Source of the DNA: Ruminiclostridium sp.
GTDB lineage: Bacteria; Bacillota; Clostridia; Oscillospirales; Ruminococcaceae
Assembly: GCA_017479645.1 (NCBI GenBank)
Contig: JAFVBZ010000030.1
Span: forward strand, 1 to 33,470
Length of the DNA: 33,470 nucleotides
Direction of reading: 5' to 3'
The notes under the pieces are model-generated. The model had not been told where the DNA came from and did no database searches. It was given only the letters and a program-made list of their open reading frames with translations. Positions 6,847 through 16,356 of this stretch are shown one piece after another; positions within the stretch are counted from its first letter, which is position 1, and each line of letters opens with the position of its first letter. Made by a program: the position numbers and the translations under genes.

Positions 6847-8817
6847 ATGAACGCTAACGATATAAAATGGATAACCTCGGGCAATCTGGAACATAATCCT
6901 TTTTATTTCAGTATTCCCGAGAAGCTGGATAAATTCGGCTTCTGCATCGATATGAGCGGTTACGGAGAAGGAAAGACCGATAAGGCACAGATGTGCATTA
7001 TAGATACCGCAAACAAGAAGGAAAAGCCGAATATCCTTATTGTATGCCCGGACGGCAGCAAGGAGAGCTGGTATTTGTGCCTGCTCAAAGGCGTGGGTCT
7101 TGATTTCAAATTCATAAACTCCGCACATGAAGCCGTAACGTTCTTCAGCCCCGAGATGTCAAACCTTATGCTGCTCGATGAGAAAGTCCTCGCCGAGGGC
7201 GAAGGCTCGGCTTTCGATCCCGTCAAGAAAAGCGGCATACTCTGGGATCTTGTTATAATTGACGCGGCAGGCGCCGCCGACGGCATTGATCCGGCTCTCT
7301 ATACCGAGAATTTCGGTATGAAGTCCGAGAGACTGCTTATTTTCGCGCCCTATCCGGCCGAATACACAAAGTCTCCCGACGGAATCGGCACTATAGTAAA
7401 GGCGATACTCAGCGACAGCTCCCGCGCTTCCGCAGTCGATAAGTTCACTATCGACGAGAAGGCAATGGAGTTCACTATGGAGTCTCCCCTTGTAAATTAT
7501 CCCAAGGAGGAGAACGAGTCCAGCAATGTAAGGATCGTGCGCTATTCTTTCCCCGATGCGGATATCCCGGCAAACCTGCACCTCGACGATCAGGGCGGCG
7601 GACGCTATTCCCACGGCGGCAACGTATTTGAAGAGTACAACCTCCCCGAAAAGAACATCTACCGCAAGCCGGTTTATACCCGCTCCGAAGCGGAAACGCT
7701 CAAGTCGAAGGACAAGAAGCTTGAAAAGTTCCTTGAAGTCATAGACGGTATAATGTCCTCGGAGGATAAGACCGCTATCGTATATTTCAAGTCCGAAGCG
7801 ACTGTAAACTATATCGAAAAGATACTTTCCGCGATCTACTACGATCAGGCGTCCAGCATACTTTACCTCGAAAAGACAAGATTCGATGTAGGTCAGCTCA
7901 AGGAGTGGTATGAGACTGCGCCCGCCCATCACATAAAAGTCCTTCTCGCAGGCGACAGGCTCAGCGAGAATATGGGCATCTTCACTCCCATAACCCATAT
8001 CATCAACTATGAGCTTCCGGACAGCCCCGTTGAGCTCCAGCAGCGCTATGCGCGCAGAGGAGTCTCCGCAAACGGCGTTACTCCCGAGTTCATCATCTTC
8101 CTCGATGACAACGGCCTATTCGACAGCCGTGTGCTCGGCAAGGCTCTTGCCGGCAACCTCTACAAGGCGTTCAGAATGAACGTTCCGTCGGAGAATGTGC
8201 TGTTCAGCATAGAGGGAATTGAGCAGATGCTCAGCGATATGGTATTTGATATCAAGTATGTTGCGGATTACACCGGCGCTGTCGGCGCAAGCTTCGACGT
8301 TATCGCCAAGTTCCGCCAGGATTACAATATCCCCGCTTCCCGCAACCTTACCACCGCGCCGAATACCCACGAATACTCCCAGCGCAAGCTTGACGTTATT
8401 GCCAGAGCGCTTGACGTTACCGATCTTGTAAAGGACAAGGACGTGGATAAAGCGGCACTTACCGCGAAGATAGCCGAGAAGGTAAAGCAGATACGCTCCG
8501 GCTTCTCCTACTTCGACAAGGATATGGCAGTCCGGACGATACCGCATAAGACCGCGCAGAACAAGGAGTTCAAGCAGTTCTCCAGCTTCCTCGACGGCAA
8601 CCCGTTCAACCTCGGTCTGAATAAGGCACATGATGAGCTGAAGCAGGCTGTAAGCGGCAAGAACGGATTCGCTCCCGTAAAGGACGCGATCAATGAGATA
8701 CCGGACGCACTCAAATCCGCGGTACTCTACAACATCTGGATCTACTGGCATAAGGAGCTGAAACTCGGCGGTTCCTATGCGGAATTCATAAAATCTTACA
8801 ATGAAGGGGTGATCTGA
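6847..8817 (+). CDS. degenerate SF2 (SNF2/DEAD-like) helicase protein
   Basis: This 656-residue protein has a Walker A, GYGEGKT (38-44), near the N-terminus, then a motif Ia-like ILIVCPDGS, and a Walker B position reading LVIIDAAGA, so the usual DEAD/DEAH box is DAAG. The second RecA-like half shows IVYFKSEATVNYIEKIL (motif IV region), VLLAGDRLSENMGI (motif V) and ELQQRYARRG (motif VI with QRxxR). A helical C-terminus follows. The fold assignment to superfamily 2 is fairly secure; activity is uncertain because the Mg-coordinating acidic pair is reduced to one Asp. AAAGGGTGG precedes the ATG. The stop at 8815-8817 is one base from the ATG of the GHKL ATPase, so the two are translationally coupled and probably work together. 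Role unknown; defence or DNA/RNA remodelling are possible. Confidence 0.7.
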   Translation: MNANDIKWITSGNLEHNPFYFSIPEKLDKFGFCIDMSGYGEGKTDKAQMCIIDTANKKEKPNILIVCPDGSKESWYLCLLKGVGLDFKFINSAHEAVTFFSPEMSNLMLLDEKVLAEGEGSAFDPVKKSGILWDLVIIDAAGAADGIDPALYTENFGMKSERLLIFAPYPAEYTKSPDGIGTIVKAILSDSSRASAVDKFTIDEKAMEFTMESPLVNYPKEENESSNVRIVRYSFPDADIPANLHLDDQGGGRYSHGGNVFEEYNLPEKNIYRKPVYTRSEAETLKSKDKKLEKFLEVIDGIMSSEDKTAIVYFKSEATVNYIEKILSAIYYDQASSILYLEKTRFDVGQLKEWYETAPAHHIKVLLAGDRLSENMGIFTPITHIINYELPDSPVELQQRYARRGVSANGVTPEFIIFLDDNGLFDSRVLGKALAGNLYKAFRMNVPSENVLFSIEGIEQMLSDMVFDIKYVADYTGAVGASFDVIAKFRQDYNIPASRNLTTAPNTHEYSQRKLDVIARALDVTDLVKDKDVDKAALTAKIAEKVKQIRSGFSYFDKDMAVRTIPHKTAQNKEFKQFSSFLDGNPFNLGLNKAHDELKQAVSGKNGFAPVKDAINEIPDALKSAVLYNIWIYWHKELKLGGSYAEFIKSYNEGVI

Positions 8818-8818
8818 A

Positions 8819-11800
8819 ATGGGCTACGAAGAAACCAAGGAACGTGAAGCCAAGGCTGCCGAACTTAAAAAGTATATCGGCGACTTCTATGTTGCGCACG
8901 ACGAGGGCAAGGCCGATGAACGCGATGCCGCCCTTAAAAAGGTGCAGAACGCCCTCTTCACCGGAAGCTCCGACAGCGAGCCTCTGAAGGATTATTTCAA
9001 TGAGGCGTTCCAGGGCAGAACAGTGTTCAACACCCTGCTCAGCATCAATGACTATCCGAAGGAGAGCATACTCCGTGAGCTTCTCCAGAATACGTTCGGC
9101 TGCTCTTACGAGACAAAGGACGTAAAAGTTATAATGAACTTCAGCACCAAGCAGCATCAGGTGAGCCTGACCTATAACGAAGTCGGATTCACCATGGACC
9201 AGATACTCTACTATCTGAGCTTCGGACGAGGCGAGGTAGATGAGTCCAAGACCCGTGAAGGACGTTTCGGTGTCGGTGCAAAGAGCGTATTCCTCAACGT
9301 GGAATGGCTTTCGCTCAAATCCAACAACTTCAGCTTCAAGATAAAGAACAACAACGGTACTCTTGAGATAATGGAGCTTGACCTTTTCGGCTCCCAGTTC
9401 GTAGGAACCGAGATCGTGTTCAAGGTAAGAGGCGATGAATTCCATACAATAATGGATAACTTCCTCAACCTTACCGATAAGAAGGGCGACTACATGAATC
9501 TCATGGAGCTGTGCTTCGCGTTCAACAGGAAGAAAGTTCTCGATATCCGCGATGCGCGCAAGCTTGAGGAGTCAAAGGACCGTACATTCAACATCGCAGT
9601 CATGGTTGACGGCGAGATGAAGACGGTTTACAAGATACTCCAGTATCAGAAGGAAGGCGATGAAAATCCGACTATCCGCTTCCTCCAGAACGGCAAGAGC
9701 GTGATAGACTTCCTCTGCTACGAGTCCGACGGCTATTCTTACCTTATACCGTATGCAGTCGAGAGGACAAAGCGTGCCGAGATAGTTAAGCTTCTTATGC
9801 AGAAGTACAACTACTTCTCCACATATGAGCTCACCGGTCTTTACAAGGAAAACAACGAGGCGTTCATCAACGAGCATCTCTCGGCATTCTTCATCAGCGT
9901 GCCGAACAAGTATATCACTCCCCACAGAACCGGTATCCGCCACGACAGCGAAAATGAGGTAACTCTCCATATACAGAAGGATCTCCGCGATATGATCGCC
10001 GCCTATAAGCAGTATTTCGTGCTTACTATGCAGCCCGTTAAGGACAAGAGCGGCTATTACTTCTTCTATCCGAAATCCTACGCTTTCGAGTTCTTCAAGA
10101 ACTACATCAAGACAAGCAAGTTCGGCAAGGAGATCCAGTCCCCGTTCCAGAACAGCATCTCCCTCATCTACCCCGAGGAGAAGCTTGCGACGGATTATGA
10201 GACGCTCAAGGAGCGCGGCTTCTTAAGCAATGCCGAGCATGTAACACAGCTCGAGCATACCAACGGTACAGCCTACGACACCTATATCAAGCAGGCTCTC
10301 GATGATATGCACGAGAAGCTGTCGGATATGGATGAACGCATCATATATGTCGGCTACGAGTGGGAGAACGAGGACAGCTCCGCTTCCGGCAGAGAATACC
10401 TGTATGAGTTCCTGCACAGCGGAATGACCTTCTACGTTGACTCAAAGGTTACCCCCAACGTTTCCGACAATATGCTCTACTACGGATTTACTTCCGTTGC
10501 GGAGAAGATGGCGGGCGAGTTCATGAAGGACAATATTGTCCGGAATGACGAGGAGCTCGAAAAGCTGCTCGCGATGTATGATGAGATCTACCGTGAGGAT
10601 TACAAGATAGTAATGAAGTACTATCAGTTCTATATTTCACACGGAGAAGAGCAGCAGCGCTACGAAGTGTCCAAGATGGACATCAAGAACATCGACAACG
10701 CGATGCGCGCTATCCAGAAGCGCCAGCACCGTTTCGATACGCACCAGAACTACAACGAAGTCGTTTCCATGCTCATAAACACGTTCACGCAGGGCAAGGA
10801 TACGATGACGTTCCTCAAGGAAATAAAGGAGCAGGGAGGTAAGGTTACCCTCCAGCTCGATATAAACAAGCGCTACCGCTTCTGCGCTTACAACAAGCAG
10901 TTCATGATCCCGCCGAACATCTCCAACGCGGATATGCTCGATATCATAGGCGATCTCGGAACGCTTATCAAGTGCGGAATGCTCAACGGCAAGAAGTTTG
11001 ACTTTGCGCATACCAAGAGCCGCTACTCGTTCGATCCCGCGCTTCTTGCGAAGATGTTCGAGAGCGAGGAGCTCCCCGCATCTGTCATCAACGAGCGCGC
11101 AGAGAGACTGTACATCTGCGATCTCAAGACGGACAGGATCGCTGTTGTAGGCGACGAGGACAAGATCATAAAGATCGTCGAGATCGGCGAAGAGATCACG
11201 CAGGAGATGCGCGAGGGCGCAAAGAAGTATATTGCGCTGCGCTCCGACTATACAAAGCCCGACTTTGCTGATGTGGCGGAGTACGTTATCACCGGAAAGA
11301 ACGAGCAGATCCTCAGCAAGCATTATCTGACTGCACAGGAGCCCAACAGGGTAATTCCGGATCAGATACCGTTCTATCTCAAACCGCTCCCGATCATTAC
11401 AAAGGACGAATTTGCTTATCTGCGCGAGCAGGTACGTTCCGTATCACAGTTCGCAGAGAGCAAGAATTACCGCAACTACTTTGCGAAGGATATCAACGGA
11501 AAGCTGTTCGGTTACGGCGGCTGCTGCCCTGTATGCGGATTTGAGTCCCGTGCAGTCAACAGCTTCGGTCTCAAGGACTTCGAGGTCGAGATCCTTACCG
11601 AGGACAGCGAAAAGGTATTCAGATTCTCGCTTTATCTCTGTGCCAACGATGCGGCAGCATCGGGCGGCTGGCTGATAACGAATGTAAGCATCGGCGGAAT
11701 GTCGCCTATCAAGTGGCTTGAGGAGATGAAGAAGGTGGATTCTATCCCGCCGGAGTTCCTCTTCTGCCATATCAGCTATCGTTCGCAGTACACGAATGAT

Positions 11801-11917
11801 ATCCTCGGCGGCAACACGAATGCAATGGGCGAAGTTATGTTCGATTCCGGCAAGGGCGAGCTTGATGTTACTATCTCCCCGCTCATGGCTGCCAAGTGGG
11901 TCGAAGATAACGCGTGA
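8819..11917 (+). CDS. sacsin/Hsp90-like GHKL ATPase with C-terminal Cys motif
   Basis: This 1032-residue protein carries an N-terminal Bergerat-fold ATPase. The N box is ILRELLQN with Glu87 and Asn91, the second box is YNEVGFT (119-125), close to sacsin-type versions where the DxGxG Asp is replaced, and the lid glycine box is GRFGVGAKSVF (149-159). Spacing matches Hsp90/sacsin-like ATPases. The middle 600 residues show no family I recognise. Near the C-terminus CPVC (903-906) with later Cys941 and Cys983-His984 suggests a metal-binding knob. It follows the helicase-like gene by one base and ends at the operon terminator (12111-12150). Base composition matches typA, so there is no sign of recent transfer. 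Function unknown. Confidence 0.7.
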   Translation: MGYEETKEREAKAAELKKYIGDFYVAHDEGKADERDAALKKVQNALFTGSSDSEPLKDYFNEAFQGRTVFNTLLSINDYPKESILRELLQNTFGCSYETKDVKVIMNFSTKQHQVSLTYNEVGFTMDQILYYLSFGRGEVDESKTREGRFGVGAKSVFLNVEWLSLKSNNFSFKIKNNNGTLEIMELDLFGSQFVGTEIVFKVRGDEFHTIMDNFLNLTDKKGDYMNLMELCFAFNRKKVLDIRDARKLEESKDRTFNIAVMVDGEMKTVYKILQYQKEGDENPTIRFLQNGKSVIDFLCYESDGYSYLIPYAVERTKRAEIVKLLMQKYNYFSTYELTGLYKENNEAFINEHLSAFFISVPNKYITPHRTGIRHDSENEVTLHIQKDLRDMIAAYKQYFVLTMQPVKDKSGYYFFYPKSYAFEFFKNYIKTSKFGKEIQSPFQNSISLIYPEEKLATDYETLKERGFLSNAEHVTQLEHTNGTAYDTYIKQALDDMHEKLSDMDERIIYVGYEWENEDSSASGREYLYEFLHSGMTFYVDSKVTPNVSDNMLYYGFTSVAEKMAGEFMKDNIVRNDEELEKLLAMYDEIYREDYKIVMKYYQFYISHGEEQQRYEVSKMDIKNIDNAMRAIQKRQHRFDTHQNYNEVVSMLINTFTQGKDTMTFLKEIKEQGGKVTLQLDINKRYRFCAYNKQFMIPPNISNADMLDIIGDLGTLIKCGMLNGKKFDFAHTKSRYSFDPALLAKMFESEELPASVINERAERLYICDLKTDRIAVVGDEDKIIKIVEIGEEITQEMREGAKKYIALRSDYTKPDFADVAEYVITGKNEQILSKHYLTAQEPNRVIPDQIPFYLKPLPIITKDEFAYLREQVRSVSQFAESKNYRNYFAKDINGKLFGYGGCCPVCGFESRAVNSFGLKDFEVEILTEDSEKVFRFSLYLCANDAAASGGWLITNVSIGGMSPIKWLEEMKKVDSIPPEFLFCHISYRSQYTNDILGGNTNAMGEVMFDSGKGELDVTISPLMAAKWVEDNA

Positions 11918-12007
11918 GACTTTGAGAGACTCTGAGAGACTTTGAGAGACGTTGAGAGAAGGGGCGCTGCCCCTGTGACCCCGCAAGCCCCCTTTGGAAA
12001 AGGTGGC
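11915..12007. repeat. intergenic repeat, left arm, with 10-bp units
   Basis: About four units of GAGACTTTGA begin at the TGA stop of the ATPase gene. They are followed by AAGGGGCGCTGCCCCTGTG, CCCGCAAGCCCCC and related sequence. The block is the reverse complement, with changes, of 12236-12374. The remaining 12008-12110 holds no gene. Confidence 0.8.
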
Positions 12008-12110
12008 TTGACCCCCTAAACAAATGCAGTATTTCACAGTGTACAGCTATGGGCTGGTATCGGCTGAAACGCAGTGGGGCTGGCGAAGATTCCATTCAGA
12101 AAATAACAAG

Positions 12111-12150
12111 AAAACAGCTTACAGAGAAGTTTTCTGCAAGCTGTTTTTTA
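12111..12150 (+). terminator. terminator of the helicase-ATPase operon
   Basis: AAAACAGCTT (12111-12120) pairs with AAGCTGTTTT (12138-12147), with an inner CAGA/TCTG pair, and a T tract continues to 12149. Confidence 0.85.
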
Positions 12151-12235
12151 TTATACATCGCAGAGAATAACTAACCGAGGTGGCGTACCTGTCAATAGAA
12201 GAATGTCGCTACGCATTTCGCCGCGGCGCGTCCGC

Positions 12236-12374
12236 CGCCCCCCTTTTTCAAAGGGGGCTTGCGGGGGTTAGGGGCAGAGCCCCTTCTCTCAAAGTCTCTC
12301 AAAGTCTCTCAAAGTCTCTCAAAGCCTCTCAGAGTCTCTCAAAGCCTCTCAGAGTCTCTCAAAGTCTCTCGGAG
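12236..12374. repeat. intergenic repeat, right arm, nine 10-bp units
   Basis: After CCCCCTTTTTCAAAGGGGG and GCTTGCGGGGGTTAGGGGC there are nine tandem copies of TCTCTCAAAG (12285-12374), some as CCTCTCAGAG. The block is inverted relative to 11915-12007. It reads as a Ser/Leu/Lys-rich repeat peptide in one frame, but there is no start signal and the repeat is clearly a DNA element. 12150-12235 has nothing recognisable. Confidence 0.85.
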
Positions 12375-12401
12375 TATCTGCTGAAAAGTCTGTGAAAAAT
12401 G

Positions 12402-12430
12402 TTGACAAAAGGCTGTAATAATGTTAAACT
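12402..12430 (+). promoter_or_regulatory. promoter of the ABC exporter operon
   Basis: TTGACA (12402-12407) with a 17-bp spacer and a weaker TAAACT (12425-12430) predict a start near 12437. This makes the first ATG at 12440 an unlikely start codon and supports use of the downstream AGAAAGGA. Confidence 0.65.
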
Positions 12431-12466
12431 AAATGATGTATGCATAAGAAAGGAATGATGCGAAAA

Positions 12467-14212
12467 ATGATAAAAAAGCTCGCAAGAAGCATCAGAGAGT
12501 TCAAGGCTGTATCAATACTTACGCCGATATTTATGATCGGTGAAGTCGTTATGGAAGTAATTATACCGCTGCTTATGGCGGCGCTCGTCGATAACGGCAT
12601 CAACGGCAATAATGGCGAAGGCGATATGAACTATATACTGCTTATGGGCGGCGCACTTGCGGTGTGCTGTATCATCTCTCTGTTTATGGGATTCGCCGGC
12701 GCAAAGACCGGTTCAAAGGCGGCTATGGGATTTGCACGCAACCTGCGCAAGGATATGTTCTACAAAATACAGAACTTCTCTTTCTCCAACATAGATAAGT
12801 TCTCTACGGCAAGCCTTGTAACAAGACTCACAACCGATGTTACAAGAGTTCAGGACGCGTTCCAGATGATAATCCGTATTGCCGTAAGAGCGCCTATTAT
12901 GCTGATCTTTTCGCTTATAATGGCATTCGCGATAAATGCACAGCTTTCACTGGTGTTTCTCCTTGCAATACCGATACTTGCAGTCGGTCTGTTCCTCATA
13001 ATGAAGAACGTTCACCCTGTTTTTGAGCGCGTGTTCAAGAAATATGACCGCCTTAACAACGTAGTGCAGGAAAATGTAAGCGGTATGCGCGTTGTAAAGG
13101 CATTCGTCAGAGAAGATCATGAGATCGAAAAGTTCAAAAATATTTCCGGCGATATTTACAACGACTTTACCTACGCCGAGAAGCTTCTGGCATTTAACGC
13201 TCCGCTCATGCAGTTCTGCGCTTACGGTGGAATGCTTCTTATCTCGTGGATAGGCGCTAACCTTATCGTCGTTGACGGTACCCTCACCACCGGTGAGCTT
13301 ATGAGTATGATAACGTATGCGATGCAGATACTCATGAACCTTATGATGCTGTCAATGATATTCGTTATGGTAACTATGTCAAGAGCGTCCGCAGAACGTA
13401 TCTGCGAAGTCCTCGACGAGGAAAGCGATATCACAAACCCCGCCGGCGCTCCGGCAAATGCAGTTGCAGACGGTTCGATAGAGTTCAGAAACGTTTCCTT
13501 TGAATACAAAAAGGGAAGCGGAAACTATGCCCTTTCCGATATCAATATCAGGATCAATTCCGGTGAGACAATAGGTATCATCGGCGGTACCGGTTCATCG
13601 AAATCGACGCTGGTGCAGCTTATACCGAGACTCTATGACGTAAGTTCGGGAAGCATACTCGTCGGCGGAAAGGACGTAAGAGAGTACGATCTCGAAACGC
13701 TCCGTGACGCTGTTGCAATGGTGCTTCAGAAGAACACGCTGTTCTCCGGCACAATAAAAGACAATCTGCAGTGGGGCAAGCTTGACGCAACGGACGAGGA
13801 GATGATCGAAGCCTGTAAGCTTGCACAGGCGGACGGCTTTATTCAGGAATTCCCGGATAAGTACGATACTTACATAGAGCAGGACGGCTCCAACGTTTCC
13901 GGCGGTCAGAAGCAGAGACTCTGTATTGCCCGTGCGCTTATGAAGAAGCCGAAGATACTGATACTCGACGACTCCACAAGTGCAGTCGATACCGCTACTG
14001 ACGCGAATATAAGAAAAGCGTTCCGCGAGAAGATACCGGATACCACAAAGCTTATAATCGCACAGCGTATAACCTCGGTAATGGATTCAGACAAGATCCT
14101 CGTGCTTGACGGCGGAAAGGTAGTTGATTTCGGCACCCACGATGAGCTTATGAAGACCAGCAATATCTACCGCGAGGTATTTGAATCACAGCAGAAAGGA
14201 AGTGAGGAGTAA
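12467..14212 (+). CDS. heterodimeric ABC exporter, subunit with degenerate ATPase site
   Basis: This is a half-transporter with an N-terminal six-helix exporter domain and a C-terminal ATPase. Motifs are GGTGSSKST (Walker A), VLQKNTLFSGT (Q loop), VSGGQ (signature), ILILDDSTSAVDT (Walker B with Asp instead of the catalytic Glu) and IIAQRI (switch with Gln instead of His). These substitutions are the mark of the degenerate subunit in heterodimeric multidrug exporters of the BmrC/LmrC/TM287 kind. The start at 12467 (MIKKLARSIREF) is preferred because AGAAAGGA ends 12 nt upstream and the promoter excludes 12440; 12455 or 12458 remain possible. It overlaps the next gene by one base (TAATG). Substrate unknown. 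Confidence 0.9.
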   Translation: MIKKLARSIREFKAVSILTPIFMIGEVVMEVIIPLLMAALVDNGINGNNGEGDMNYILLMGGALAVCCIISLFMGFAGAKTGSKAAMGFARNLRKDMFYKIQNFSFSNIDKFSTASLVTRLTTDVTRVQDAFQMIIRIAVRAPIMLIFSLIMAFAINAQLSLVFLLAIPILAVGLFLIMKNVHPVFERVFKKYDRLNNVVQENVSGMRVVKAFVREDHEIEKFKNISGDIYNDFTYAEKLLAFNAPLMQFCAYGGMLLISWIGANLIVVDGTLTTGELMSMITYAMQILMNLMMLSMIFVMVTMSRASAERICEVLDEESDITNPAGAPANAVADGSIEFRNVSFEYKKGSGNYALSDINIRINSGETIGIIGGTGSSKSTLVQLIPRLYDVSSGSILVGGKDVREYDLETLRDAVAMVLQKNTLFSGTIKDNLQWGKLDATDEEMIEACKLAQADGFIQEFPDKYDTYIEQDGSNVSGGQKQRLCIARALMKKPKILILDDSTSAVDTATDANIRKAFREKIPDTTKLIIAQRITSVMDSDKILVLDGGKVVDFGTHDELMKTSNIYREVFESQQKGSEE

Positions 14213-16182
14213 TGCCGGCGAGAAGAAGAAAGCCCGAGGGCAATCAGACAATGATGATCAAGCGCGGAGGTCCCGGAGGACCGAGAGCTGTCGGAACCGG
14301 CGGAAAGCTTGATCCGGCAACGCTGAAAAGACTCCTCGGTTATATATTCAAGAGCTACAAGGCAAGATTTTTCTTTGTGTTTGTGTGCATAATCGTCAAT
14401 GCCCTTGCGGGTGTTGCGGCATCTATGTTCCTGCAGGAGCTTATTGACGGGCATATAACCCCTCTGCTCGAAAGAAGAATGGCAGGGGAGACTATAGTAA
14501 GCGAAGACTTTATCCCGCTTATCTGGGCAATAGTGAAAATGGCGGCAATCTACACGGCAGGTATCGTATGCGCGTTCCTGCAGCAGCGTATTATGGTCAC
14601 CATATCCCAGGGCGTGCAGAAATCCATACGCGACGAGATGTTCGAGAAGATGCAGTCGCTCCCTGTCAGCTACTTTGACCGGAATACCCACGGCGACATA
14701 ATGAGCCACTACACCAACGATATCGACACCCTCCGTCAGATGCTCTCACAGAGCATACCGCAGGCGTTCTCGTCGCTTATCACGATCGTGTCGGTATTTA
14801 TAGCGATGTGCGCTCTGAGCTTACCGCTTACGGGATTCGTCATCGTTTCGCTTGCGGTTATGATGATGATAACCGGAAAGATAGCGTCGAAGAGCGGAAA
14901 GTTCTTCGTTGCACAGCAGACCTCTATCGCGGAAGTCAACGGCTATATCGAGGAAATGATAAACGGTCAGAAGGTGGTCAAGGTGTTCAACCACGAAGAG
15001 CCTTCCAAGGAAGCGTTCGATGAGCTCAACGAGGAGCTTTATGTCAATGCCCGTGAGGCGAACTCCTTCGCCAATATCCTCGGGCCGATAAACAACAACC
15101 TCGGTCATCTCCAGTACGCACTAATCGCGGTGCTCGGCGGTGTGCTTGCAATAAACGGCGTGGGAGGACTGAAGATAGGCGGTATCGCGTCTTTCCTCCA
15201 GCTTTCCAGAAGCTTCACAATGCCGATAAACCAGATCGTTCAGCAGTTCAACTTCATTATCATGGCACTTGCGGGTGCAAAGCGCATATTCCAGCTTATA
15301 GATGAGAAGCCGGAGACCGATGACGGTTACGTTACGCTTGTAAATGCGAAGATGAACGCGAACGGCGAGATCACCGAGACTGATGAGCATACCGGAATGT
15401 GGGCGTGGAAGCACCCCCACGGAACCGGTGATGTCACCTACACTCCGCTCAAGGGCGAGGTAACTATGAATCAGGTGGATTTCGGCTATGTCGAGAACAA
15501 GATCGTCCTGCATGATGTAACGCTTTATGCGGAGCCGGGTCAGAAGATAGCTTTCGTAGGTTCTACCGGCGCAGGCAAGACCACGATAACCAACCTTATC
15601 AACCGGTTCTACGACATAGCGGACGGCAAGATACGCTACGACGGTATAAATATCAACAAGATAAAGAAATCCGATCTGCGCCGGTCACTCGGTATGGTTC
15701 TCCAGAATACAAACCTGTTCACCGGCACTGTAAAGGAGAATATCCGCTACGGAAAGCTGGACGCAACGGACGAGGAGATCTACGCCGCGGCAAGGCTTGC
15801 CAACGCGGACGACTTTATCCGCCGTCTCCCGCAGGGCTATGACACCATGCTGACCGAGAACGGCGCACAGCTCTCGCAGGGTCAGCGCCAGCTGATAGCC
15901 ATAGCAAGAGCGGCGATCGCAGACCCGCCGGTAATGATACTCGACGAGGCTACATCGAGCATCGATACCCGCACCGAGGAGATCGTTCAGAAAGGTATGG
16001 ACAGCCTTATGAAGGGCAGGACGGTATTCGTTATCGCTCACCGCCTCTCGACAGTCAAGAACTCCGATGTTATAATGGTGCTTGAGCAGGGACGTATCAT
16101 AGAGCGCGGCAACCATGAAAAGCTTATCGCCGAGATGGGCAGGTATTACAAGCTCTATACAGGAGCGTTTGAGCTGGATTAA
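14212..16182 (+). CDS. heterodimeric ABC exporter, subunit with consensus ATPase site
   Basis: This 656-residue half-transporter has a basic, Gly-rich N-terminal extension of about 40 residues, an exporter membrane domain and an ATPase domain with GSTGAGKT (Walker A), VLQNTNLFTGT (Q loop), LSQGQ (signature), MILDEATSSIDT (Walker B with catalytic Glu) and IAHRLS (switch His). Its LSQGQ signature departs from LSGGQ, as expected for the half that completes the degenerate site of its partner. The ATG overlaps the stop of the partner gene, so the two are co-translated. Together they should form one multidrug- or lipid-type exporter. No regulator gene is adjacent. Confidence 0.92.
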   Translation: MPARRRKPEGNQTMMIKRGGPGGPRAVGTGGKLDPATLKRLLGYIFKSYKARFFFVFVCIIVNALAGVAASMFLQELIDGHITPLLERRMAGETIVSEDFIPLIWAIVKMAAIYTAGIVCAFLQQRIMVTISQGVQKSIRDEMFEKMQSLPVSYFDRNTHGDIMSHYTNDIDTLRQMLSQSIPQAFSSLITIVSVFIAMCALSLPLTGFVIVSLAVMMMITGKIASKSGKFFVAQQTSIAEVNGYIEEMINGQKVVKVFNHEEPSKEAFDELNEELYVNAREANSFANILGPINNNLGHLQYALIAVLGGVLAINGVGGLKIGGIASFLQLSRSFTMPINQIVQQFNFIIMALAGAKRIFQLIDEKPETDDGYVTLVNAKMNANGEITETDEHTGMWAWKHPHGTGDVTYTPLKGEVTMNQVDFGYVENKIVLHDVTLYAEPGQKIAFVGSTGAGKTTITNLINRFYDIADGKIRYDGININKIKKSDLRRSLGMVLQNTNLFTGTVKENIRYGKLDATDEEIYAAARLANADDFIRRLPQGYDTMLTENGAQLSQGQRQLIAIARAAIADPPVMILDEATSSIDTRTEEIVQKGMDSLMKGRTVFVIAHRLSTVKNSDVIMVLEQGRIIERGNHEKLIAEMGRYYKLYTGAFELD

Positions 16183-16189
16183 CTGCGCT

Positions 16190-16260
16190 GACGCGCTTGT
16201 CTTCGCAGACGGCGCCGGGCTCACGCCGCCCGGACCCGCGCCAGCGTGACGCTGGACCCT
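16190..16260. other. GC-rich intergenic palindromes
   Basis: CCGGGC/GCCCGG and CCAGCGT-G-ACGCTGG are adjacent inverted repeats just after the exporter operon. They have no T tract. They look like a dispersed intergenic repeat and not a terminator. Confidence 0.5.
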
Positions 16261-16325
16261 GATGACCGTAATACGGAAATTCCTGAGTCACAAAAAGAAC
16301 TATAATATGGTGTTATTACAGACAA

Positions 16326-16356
16326 AGCGGTGCAGATCACTCTGCACCGCTGTTTT
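16326..16356 (+). terminator. terminator after the ABC exporter operon
   Basis: AGCGGTGCAGA (16326-16336) pairs perfectly with TCTGCACCGCT (16341-16351) around TCAC, followed by GTTTTAT. It may also stop the converging Big_2 gene, although the minus-strand T tract is weak. Confidence 0.8.

Noticed and set aside
12180-12395. A 71-residue ORF with Ser-Gln-Ser-Leu repeats.
   Set aside because: It is only the translation of the 10-bp DNA repeat; the reading frame has no credible ribosome binding site.
16301-16356. A tiny RNA from TATAAT at 16301-16306 ending at the terminator at 16326-16351.
   Set aside because: There is no acceptable -35 box at 16-18 bp spacing, and the product would be little more than the terminator hairpin of the exporter operon.
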